Source: Nitrospirota bacterium (lineage in GTDB: Bacteria; Nitrospirota; Nitrospiria; Nitrospirales; UBA8639). From it: DNA of 6,417 nucleotides. The DNA is taken from the NCBI GenBank assembly GCA_029865515.1, contig JAOUGQ010000173.1:1-6417 (forward strand). Reading direction: 5' to 3'. This document shows, in pieces, positions 1-5,680 of the stretch. Numbering within the stretch: position 1 is the stretch's first letter; each line of letters opens with the position of its first letter. The notes beneath the pieces are model-generated. The model was given only the letters and a program-made list of their open reading frames with translations, ran no database searches and had not been told where the DNA came from. The position numbers and the translations under genes were made by a program.

Positions 1-633
1 CGGTTCAGCGCTCTCCGGAAGATGTGAAATTTTTATTCCACTATTCGGTGTAGAGACATTCATTGGCACGATTCTCTGTTGAGGCTTACGGGGTGTGGCT
101 GAAAGCGATTGTACCGCTGCCTCAGAGGAGACAGGAGTTTCGACCACAAGCGGTGCGGGTGGCGGGTTGTCGGTGTTCGGTGGATTGGGTGTTTGGGCCG
201 AGGCAGCATCTTGGATTCTTGATGACTCCCCTTCTGGCTGCTGGGAGGCTAATGATGGAGAATCCTGAACATGAACAGAATAGGGAGCAGGCATCTCCAT
301 GGCTTCCGAAAATGGTGAATCGATAGGCGGAACTTCCGGAATAGGAGCGGAAACCGAGGGAGAAATACTCTGATTGGTTCCGGGAGATGCGTATGTTGAC
401 ATTCCGAAATCAAGATTAAAACCGATCCAGTAGCTGGCTAGGCCCAGACCGCTCAACCCGATAGCCATAGCGATTCCGGCCAACCAGAATTTCAAGCGGG
501 ATGGCGTGGTATGCCAGCCCGGCTCTCTTTTGCCTCTGGGTGGAATGACGATGGAGGGGTTTTCGGGTGCGTCAGACTCCTCACGAGGGGTCTGTTGCTG
601 CAATCGCTGGAGTGTGTCTGCGATGATGCTCAT
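1..633 (-). CDS. MshN/GspB-like single-pass membrane protein, 3' end outside the window
   Basis: The minus-strand frame from the ATG at 633 stays open for all 211 codons to the window edge. The N-terminus MSIIADTLQRLQQQ resembles the short amphipathic opening of MshN and GspB/ExeB-type partners of ExeA-family ATPases. A basic, proline-containing cytoplasmic stretch leads to one transmembrane helix at about 49-70 (FWLAGIAMAIGLSGLGLASYWI). The rest of the visible protein, about 80-211, is a low-complexity Pro/Ser/Glu/Ala-rich periplasmic linker (PEVPPIDSPF, TPNPPNTDNPPPAP). MshN proteins carry TPR repeats after such a linker, and GspB proteins carry a small beta domain; neither is visible here because the gene continues beyond position 1. 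Placement directly after the ATPase gene matches mshM-mshN. The 28-base gap upstream has only a weak ribosome-binding match (GAG-type bases). The membrane topology is clear; the MshN label is moderate. Confidence 0.72.
   Translation of the reverse strand, partial: MSIIADTLQRLQQQTPREESDAPENPSIVIPPRGKREPGWHTTPSRLKFWLAGIAMAIGLSGLGLASYWIGFNLDFGMSTYASPGTNQSISPSVSAPIPEVPPIDSPFSEAMEMPAPYSVHVQDSPSLASQQPEGESSRIQDAASAQTPNPPNTDNPPPAPLVVETPVSSEAAVQSLSATPRKPQQRIVPMNVSTPNSGIKISHLPESAEP
88..104 (+). repeat. 17-base inverted repeat, copy A
   Basis: The plus strand reads ACGGGGTGTGGCTGAAA here and the minus strand reads the same 17 bases at 3172-3156. This copy lies inside the linker-coding part of the MshN/GspB-like gene. 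The match stops exactly at both ends. No function is apparent and it may be chance. Confidence 0.4.
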
Positions 634-661
634 GGTCTGCTCGTCTACTGTTGGCCTCAAA

Positions 662-1486
662 CTAGGGAATGAATTCCTTGCTGGCCCGCCAGACCATCAG
701 GGGAGCAACCGTATGGCGGCCTTGGGCATAGGCCGCCAACAAGGCCCGATCGCACAACTGATTGATCCGACGCGGAACGCCACCACTCCACCAATAAATG
801 AGCCGGAGAACTCCCGTCCCGAGATGGAAGCGGTGTGTGGCATCAGCGACGTGCAAACGATGGAGGATGTAATCGCGTGTTTCCCGATAGGTCAATGGCT
901 CAAGGCGGTATCGCACGCTAATGCGTTGGCGTAATGGTCGAAAGGCTCGAGTCGCGAGCTTCTGTTCCAATTCAGGTTGTCCGACCAGGAGGAGACACAT
1001 CAACTTGTCTTTTTCGGTATCCAGATTGGAGAGAAGCCGGAGGCCTTCCAGGACTTTTCCACTGAGCCGGTGAGCTTCATCCACCAACACGACAACCCGC
1101 TCCCCTCCTTCGGCGAGACGAAGGAGCAGTTTAGGCAGTTCCCGTTGCAAGGCACCAAGGGACTGATCCTCAGGAAGTGTTCCGGTCAAATCTTCATAAA
1201 TGGATGTCAGTAAATCTCCATAGGACTGATCCGGATTCATGAGGTAAGCGAAGCGGACCCCGCGGGGGGGATGGCGCAGCAAATGCCGACATAACAAGGT
1301 TTTCCCCAAACCAACTTCCCCCGTCAGCATGGTGAGTCCGCCACTGGCAATGCCAAACTGGAGGTGATTCAAGGCTTCCACGTGATGACTACCGGGAAAG
1401 AAAAAATCCGTATCCGGTGTCAGCCGAAACGGGGGTTCGGTGAATCCCAATTCTTCGTAGCAGATGTTGAGATCTAATGTCGTCAT
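662..1486 (-). CDS. mshM: AAA+ ATPase of the ExeA/GspA-MshM type
   Basis: This 274-residue cytoplasmic ATPase begins with the family-typical YEELGFTEPPFRLTPDTDFFF (ExeA-like proteins open with a motif of the form FGL..PF...PDP.F.F). Walker A is GEVGLGKT at 56-63. Walker B is VVVLVDEAH at 131-139, with DEAH-type acidic residues. A sensor 1-like stretch LLLVGQPEL lies at about 165-173, an arginine-containing LRQRI at 185-189 and a sensor 2-like GGVPRRINQLCDRAL at 235-249. All ATPase motifs look intact. It stops soon after the ATPase core, so it lacks the C-terminal membrane and peptidoglycan-binding region of ExeA/GspA. That is the MshM layout. The known role of ExeA with ExeB is to help secretin assembly through the cell wall; a similar role for this protein with the next gene is inference. 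Its ATG overlaps the secretin stop by four bases. It ends with TAG, 28 bases before the next start. Confidence 0.88.
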   Translation of the reverse strand: MTTLDLNICYEELGFTEPPFRLTPDTDFFFPGSHHVEALNHLQFGIASGGLTMLTGEVGLGKTLLCRHLLRHPPRGVRFAYLMNPDQSYGDLLTSIYEDLTGTLPEDQSLGALQRELPKLLLRLAEGGERVVVLVDEAHRLSGKVLEGLRLLSNLDTEKDKLMCLLLVGQPELEQKLATRAFRPLRQRISVRYRLEPLTYRETRDYILHRLHVADATHRFHLGTGVLRLIYWWSGGVPRRINQLCDRALLAAYAQGRHTVAPLMVWRASKEFIP

Positions 1487-3108
1487 GATGAGGCTCGTAT
1501 AATCCTAGGGGAGATAAAGATGACCAGCTCACTTTTTCTTTTGGCCGTGTACGTTCCTTTGAACAAGCGACCAAGGTAAGGAATGTCACCTAAGAGAGGA
1601 ACCTTGCGTTCAGTTTCCGTGCTTTCCTCTTGAATGAGTCCACCGATGATGACCATTTCTCCATCTTTCAACCTGACTAACCCCGAAGATTGCTTGACAT
1701 CCAAAACTGGAGCAGTGGCCGTTTTTTGTGGAGATGTCACAATGTCACGCAGTCGGGAAAGAATAGGGGTCACATCCAGCATAATCCACCCATCTTCGGA
1801 GATTTGAGGGGTGACGGAAAGGACTAAGCCCACGGTGACGGATCGCGCTTGTTCGGTAACAATATTGCCTGACCCAGCGGTCCCTTGCGCAATGGTCGAG
1901 GTGAAGAAGGCTTGATCGGTAGCAACTTTGATCAAAGCCGGTTGATTGTTCATCGTGACTACGCGAGGTTGAGAGACCACCCGAATGTCACCTTGCTCTG
2001 CAAGGGCTTGGAGAACTCCATCAAAACTGCCATCCTCGAAAGAAATGGTGGTCGTGGCCGCCTTAGCCATGAAACCTCCGAACGGGGCGGTAATGATGTT
2101 GGCAAGGGTAATGGCCCCATTTGTGCCGTCGAAATTAATTCTATTCCAATCAATGCCAAGGCTGAACTGATCATCCAACGCCACTTCATAAATCCGCACT
2201 TCGATCTCTACCTGTCGGTATAGAGCCTGGTGAACGCTTTTGAGAAAATGGTCAATTTCGTCAACTCGTTGATATCGATCGGTTATCTGAATGGTTCCAG
2301 AGAGCCGGTTGACCACAAGTCGACCCTCTTCGGACATAAGGGTCTTAATTTGTTTTTCCAATTCCTCCCAGAATTTTATTTCGTCCTCCTGGTTCACCGT
2401 AATTTGTCCAGTATCCTGGGATGCACCACCTCCGGTGCCCCCACTGGAACCGGAACTGAGCTGCGCACGGTTCTTTCCGGTTCCGCTCCGAACGAGACGG
2501 ATGTAATCGACATTCAATGTTTTGGTTTTGTACCGCTTGACTTGGATCAGATCTTGATGGTGCTCCCAGTAATAGCCATGAGCTTCCAAAAGAGCTGACA
2601 TGGCTCGTTCCAATGGAAGATGATGAAAATCCACCGTGACGGGTCCGGTGATCTCAGGCCCGGCCACAATATTCAAATGGTTACTGCGAGCGAAAAGGGC
2701 TAACGCGTCGATGATCGGCAGCTCCTGTGCGCGAAAGGAATACAAGGGGCCAAAAGAGGGAGCGGATGGCTGCGGAGGTTCGGGAAGAGCGCTGCTCAGT
2801 AACATCCGATCCTCCAAGGAAAATGTGGGCTGAGGGTTTTTCATGGCGGTCGGCACAATCTCACCGTTGGGGGAAGTTGCCGGTGATGGCTGAGTAAGAC
2901 TTGGAGATACTCCTGGCGTGCCTGCATCCTGATCGGTGGTGGTACAGCCCCACATGCTGATGATTCCCAAGAAAGTTAGACTTGTGATGACCCGTACAAA
3001 AAAACGAATATACGATCTTTTTGGCGGTTGCCCGGAGATTGTGAATGCTTGAAGGGTGGGCAATCGGTATTGTGGCATTGTCTGTTCCAGAGTCTTGCTG
3101 AAGGTCAT
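1483..3108 (-). CDS. mshL: Outer-membrane secretin, MshL/PilQ/GspD family
   Basis: From the ATG at 3108 this is 541 residues (residue numbers below use that start). It forms the multimeric outer-membrane channel through which the pilus leaves. A hydrophobic segment (about 35-54) ends in GIISMWGC, a lipobox-like site with Cys at 55, then a Thr/Pro/Ser-rich linker. An N0/STN-like domain spans about 122-180 (LYSFRAQELPIIDALALFARSNHLNIVAG). A secretin N-type domain at about 195-290 carries a Ser/Gly-rich loop (about 217-235). The C-terminal secretin domain spans about 300-537 and includes VVSQPRVVTMNNQPA, GEMVIIGGLIQEE and the signature VPLLGDIPYLGRLFKG followed by ELVIFISPRII. The frame is open to a GTG at 3165, 57 bases upstream. 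The ATG is preferred because it overlaps the preceding stop as ATGA and avoids a 61-base overlap. A further ATG at 3078 is possible. Family call is very secure; MshL is favoured over PilQ by gene order and the ATPase next door. Confidence 0.93.
   Translation of the reverse strand: MTFSKTLEQTMPQYRLPTLQAFTISGQPPKRSYIRFFVRVITSLTFLGIISMWGCTTTDQDAGTPGVSPSLTQPSPATSPNGEIVPTAMKNPQPTFSLEDRMLLSSALPEPPQPSAPSFGPLYSFRAQELPIIDALALFARSNHLNIVAGPEITGPVTVDFHHLPLERAMSALLEAHGYYWEHHQDLIQVKRYKTKTLNVDYIRLVRSGTGKNRAQLSSGSSGGTGGGASQDTGQITVNQEDEIKFWEELEKQIKTLMSEEGRLVVNRLSGTIQITDRYQRVDEIDHFLKSVHQALYRQVEIEVRIYEVALDDQFSLGIDWNRINFDGTNGAITLANIITAPFGGFMAKAATTTISFEDGSFDGVLQALAEQGDIRVVSQPRVVTMNNQPALIKVATDQAFFTSTIAQGTAGSGNIVTEQARSVTVGLVLSVTPQISEDGWIMLDVTPILSRLRDIVTSPQKTATAPVLDVKQSSGLVRLKDGEMVIIGGLIQEESTETERKVPLLGDIPYLGRLFKGTYTAKRKSELVIFISPRIIRASS
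3105..3108 (-). promoter_or_regulatory. ATGA stop/start overlap between the PilP-like gene and the secretin gene
   Basis: The TGA of the PilP-like gene and the preferred ATG of the secretin share these four bases. The same arrangement occurs at 4177-4180 and 1483-1486. It suggests termination-reinitiation coupling and is the main reason to prefer this secretin start over the upstream GTG. No strong Shine-Dalgarno is seen just upstream. Confidence 0.55.
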
Positions 3109-3626
3109 GAAGCCGTTTTCTCTGAAAAGGTTAACAATTGGGTCCTGCCTTGGTGTTTCAGCCACACCCCGTTTGGCTGAATTGACATGACCTGATACCC
3201 TTCAATCATTTCACCTTCATTGACCACGGTTCGGTTGATCACCGCACTTCGATCTTGACCTTCGATCGCGACGGCTTTGAGGGTGAGCCCATTCTGCAAC
3301 TGAGGTTGTTTCATGGCTTGTAGCAGTGTGGTCGTGGAAGATGATTCCAATGGAGGTTGAGAGGCAACCGTGATGGGGGAAAAAGGATCCCGCTCCGGAT
3401 GATCGATCCACTGCATCGCCGCCTCTTCATGGATTCGTTGTGCGCGAATGACGGGAGGCGGAGCCGGGTCGGCAAGCAAGCGATTCAGTCCCACCGAGAT
3501 GATGCCGGGCGTATCGGATGTGACAGTCATCACATTGGAATACACGGCGAATCCCGCGATCAGAACCAGGCCAATGACGACCATGGGATTTTTTAAAGCT
3601 CGACGGAATCGCTGGCTTTCATCCAT
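3105..3626 (-). CDS. mshK: PilP/GspC-type secretin-linking protein (MshK position)
   Basis: This 173-residue protein has an N-terminal transmembrane anchor at about 14-30 (PMVVIGLVLIAGFAVYS), a proline-rich linker (ADPAPPPVI), an RDPFSP motif at 79-84 and a C-terminal small beta domain at about 113-168. The RDPF motif followed by a segment such as LKAVAIEGQDRSAVIN...VVNEGEMIEGYQVMSIQPNGVWL is characteristic of the PilP / GspC homology region. In those families this domain binds the secretin N0 domain and links it to the inner-membrane complex. The start overlaps the end of the PilO-like gene by 34 bases. The stop forms an ATGA overlap with the preferred secretin start. PilP proteins are often lipoproteins, but this one has no lipobox and looks membrane-anchored, as in GspC. 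The mshK symbol comes from position; the domain type is the firmer claim. Confidence 0.75.
   Translation of the reverse strand: MDESQRFRRALKNPMVVIGLVLIAGFAVYSNVMTVTSDTPGIISVGLNRLLADPAPPPVIRAQRIHEEAAMQWIDHPERDPFSPITVASQPPLESSSTTTLLQAMKQPQLQNGLTLKAVAIEGQDRSAVINRTVVNEGEMIEGYQVMSIQPNGVWLKHQGRTQLLTFSEKTAS
3156..3172 (-). repeat. 17-base inverted repeat, copy B
   Basis: This is the partner of the copy at 88-104, in opposite orientation. On the minus strand it encodes the NGVWLK part of the PilP/GspC domain and also contains the possible upstream GTG start of the secretin at 3165. Confidence 0.4.
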
Positions 3627-4180
3627 ACCGACAATCCAATTGTTAAGTGAGTTGCTTTCTGTCCGTCACCCATGACTGTCAAATTCCGAATATCGACTTT
3701 TGGTCCGGATCGGGTAATGGCCTTGATGAACTGAAGATAGGGTCTATACGCACTCTGAGTCCCTTGAGGATGGACCTGAATTTCCAAAGGGACTAATGCC
3801 ACCCCGTGGATGGGAGACATGGTGCGGTCTGTGTTAACAATGCGGTACTGCATCAGGAGGTTCCACTGTTTGCCTTCTTCTTGAAGTCCCTGTGCCCATT
3901 GGGCCAAATGGGTAAAATTTTGAATCAAGAATTTCTCAGCCTGTTGCAGGTCCGTGTCAAGAGCATCGGGGTTGGCTTGCAGATAATGGGAGCGAAGTTG
4001 CGACACCTGGCGTTCCAATCCAATCGTATCCTGAATCTGAGAATGGCGCGTTTGGACCGTCAAGAGTTTGTCGATACTCACCCAGCCCACAATGGCTAAT
4101 GTTCCCATAAGTAGCAAAACGAGGCCCATTCCCTTGAGCTTCTGAAGATTAGACAAATCTATGTGCGGAAGCGCCCTCAT
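3593..4180 (-). CDS. mshJ: PilO-type pilus assembly protein, MshJ-like
   Basis: This 195-residue bitopic inner-membrane protein has a short cytoplasmic N-terminus (MRALPHIDLSNLQKLKG) and a transmembrane helix at about 17-36 (MGLVLLLMGTLAIVGWVSI). A coiled-coil-like region follows at about 38-105 (HSQIQDTIGLERQVSQLRSH). A compact C-terminal periplasmic domain at about 110-190 ends in alternating beta-type segments (KVDIRNLTVMGDG, HLTIGLSVWMKA). That order and size are typical of PilO, GspM and MshJ proteins. They pair with PilN-type domains in the periplasm and help align the platform with the secretin. The start ATG shares four bases with the preceding stop codon, which suggests translational coupling. 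The sequence has no catalytic motif, and the family is recognised by architecture and position rather than by a diagnostic residue. GspM is the main alternative label. Confidence 0.78.
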   Translation of the reverse strand: MRALPHIDLSNLQKLKGMGLVLLLMGTLAIVGWVSIDKLLTVQTRHSQIQDTIGLERQVSQLRSHYLQANPDALDTDLQQAEKFLIQNFTHLAQWAQGLQEEGKQWNLLMQYRIVNTDRTMSPIHGVALVPLEIQVHPQGTQSAYRPYLQFIKAITRSGPKVDIRNLTVMGDGQKATHLTIGLSVWMKASDSVEL

Positions 4181-5676
4181 GACATGGTGCCTTTCATTGT
4201 GAATCGATGAAGTGGCCGGTCAGTGGCCGAAGTGAAGGAGGAAGTGGTGGTGGTGGTCTGGGTCAAGAGTTGATCACGCCAATCCTCATCCAGCGTCACA
4301 TGATACGGTCCTTCCGCCAGCTGTTGAGCGAATTGATGCACCACTAGTAATGTGGTCGACAGATTTGTGGAGGTACTGCCGTCCAACTCCATAATCCAGC
4401 CGTCCTGTGTCCGTTCTAAATACGCTTTTTGCAGAATAATTTGGGGGGGAATGATGGTTCCCAGATAGCTGAGGAAGGGGCCTTCCAATTCCGGAACAGT
4501 GGTCTCTCTCACGGCTTGAGCCCATTGTCGTTTCGTTTGTAAGGACATGAGGCGACTTTTCCACTGCTCTTGATCCTGCTGGAGTGCGGTGACCCGGGCG
4601 GTTATGGTCTGAACGGCTGTGTGATGTTTGGTCAAATAGCCTTCGATGACGCTTGTCGTTCCCACCCCGAGCATTATAAAGACGGCAATCATGGCAGCGA
4701 GGGTTTTGGTCAGCGTATTCCGCAGCGGGGCTTGCAGAACCTGTTTGGGTGTGAAATTGCTGGGATGGTTGACCGGAAGCGTCGCTCCGACCCACAGCCA
4801 GTATTTCCAGTCCGGGTTGATGGGGAACGGCAAAAGAGGAGTGGTCACGTGTGGCTGGATTTCCCCGACAGTCAGCCGTTCCTCTTCTCCCAAAAACCAG
4901 ATATGGGGAATCGTCACCTTCGCTTGTTGGGTAATAAACATAATGGTCCGATTCGCCTCGGTGGCGACTCGTTCTCCGAGCGGAACCCAGTCTTGAACCG
5001 GGAAAAGATGTCGAGCCCAGAGCAGCGTCCCGTCATCTCTCCCGGCTATGAACATGATTTTCCCTTCTAACATTGTCACTAGTAGCGAGCCTTCCCCGGG
5101 TTTGACGGGCAAAGTGCTGAGTTGATTTTCAGCCAGGGCGGAAAGAGGAGCCAACTGACGGAGAGATAATCCAAAATCCTGACAAATCTGGACGATTTCG
5201 TCGATAAAGTGCTGTGGCCAGATTTCAAGATGGATATTCAATTTTCCGCGTGATTCCAGGCCCATCCGATAACGCCAGGCTGCCGGTCCTTCGCAGGTTT
5301 TTTCCTGTTGGACTTTTCGATCAAGAATGGGGAGGAGGTCTGTGAGAAACATGGGAGGGAGTTGAAGGGTGCGACTGATAAAACGAGGGTCTTCAAACAT
5401 CATTGCGATTTGCGTGCCGGAAAATTCAGTGTGGTGAATGGCTTCTTGAAGTGCCTGGCGAAGCATGTGGGGTGAAACGACCATACCCGGTTTTTCCCAG
5501 CCCAGATGAATGGAATTGTTGATGATGGATAACGCCTTGAAGCGTCCGTTCAAGAGGCTGACACTTAAGATCGGCTGCTTGTTACTCAACAGGGTGTTCT
5601 GGATTTTCTGGGACATGTCCAGAATCGTTGCCCTGAAGCCTGAAGGTTGTTTGGTTTCTTTGAAGATGTCGATCAT
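4177..5676 (-). CDS. mshI: PilM/PilN-type fusion, MshI-like inner-membrane assembly protein
   Basis: From the ATG at 5676 this is a 499-residue protein. Residues about 30-285 resemble a PilM-type actin-like cytoplasmic domain. A single hydrophobic segment follows at about 323-342 (KTLAAMIAVFIMLGVGTTSV). After it come a coiled-coil-like stretch at about 350-390 (ALQQDQEQWKSRLMSLQTKR) and a periplasmic PilN-like domain. This layout matches MshI and is analogous to GspL. The usual PilM nucleotide-site Asp/Gly motifs are not obvious: the expected second phosphate loop reads LLVTMLEGKIMFIAG, so ATP binding is doubtful. The C-terminus has a Thr run (QTTTTTSS). The frame stays open upstream to a TTG at 5745, but that start would overlap the pilin gene by 65 bases. 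The ATG lies 4 bases after the pilin stop and is preferred, although no clear Shine-Dalgarno precedes it. The gene ends in an ATGA overlap with the next gene. The symbol rests on architecture and gene order. Confidence 0.82.
   Translation of the reverse strand: MIDIFKETKQPSGFRATILDMSQKIQNTLLSNKQPILSVSLLNGRFKALSIINNSIHLGWEKPGMVVSPHMLRQALQEAIHHTEFSGTQIAMMFEDPRFISRTLQLPPMFLTDLLPILDRKVQQEKTCEGPAAWRYRMGLESRGKLNIHLEIWPQHFIDEIVQICQDFGLSLRQLAPLSALAENQLSTLPVKPGEGSLLVTMLEGKIMFIAGRDDGTLLWARHLFPVQDWVPLGERVATEANRTIMFITQQAKVTIPHIWFLGEEERLTVGEIQPHVTTPLLPFPINPDWKYWLWVGATLPVNHPSNFTPKQVLQAPLRNTLTKTLAAMIAVFIMLGVGTTSVIEGYLTKHHTAVQTITARVTALQQDQEQWKSRLMSLQTKRQWAQAVRETTVPELEGPFLSYLGTIIPPQIILQKAYLERTQDGWIMELDGSTSTNLSTTLLVVHQFAQQLAEGPYHVTLDEDWRDQLLTQTTTTTSSFTSATDRPLHRFTMKGTMS
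4190..4194 (-). promoter_or_regulatory. Probable Shine-Dalgarno site for the PilO/MshJ-like gene
   Basis: The minus strand reads AAAGG, then 9 bases, then the ATG at 4180. It is the best ribosome-binding match in the cluster. It lies inside the end of the upstream coding region and supports the ATGA-coupled start. Confidence 0.4.
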
Positions 5677-5680
5677 GGTC

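Noticed and set aside
63..326. Plus-strand open frame containing GVWLK, also seen in the PilP-like protein
   Set aside because: The shared residues come from the 17-base inverted repeat, not from homology. The frame is antisense to the MshN-like linker.
634..661. Possible promoter or terminator in the 28-base gap between the ATPase and MshN-like genes
   Set aside because: It is too short for a full promoter, and I see no hairpin followed by a T-run and no convincing -10/-35 pair.
506..934. Plus-strand open frame of 142 codons
   Set aside because: It runs antisense to the start of the MshN-like gene and the end of the ATPase gene, both of which have clear motifs. Its translation shows no domain character.
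4286..4795. Minus-strand open frame of 169 codons in another frame of the mshI-like gene
   Set aside because: The product is rich in Arg, Ser, His and Gly without hydrophobic or motif structure, typical of an out-of-frame shadow. The mshI-like frame has a membrane segment and a coiled coil.
4570..5070. Plus-strand open frame of 166 codons
   Set aside because: Antisense to the mshI-like gene, with no recognisable motif and no ribosome-binding or operon context on the plus strand.
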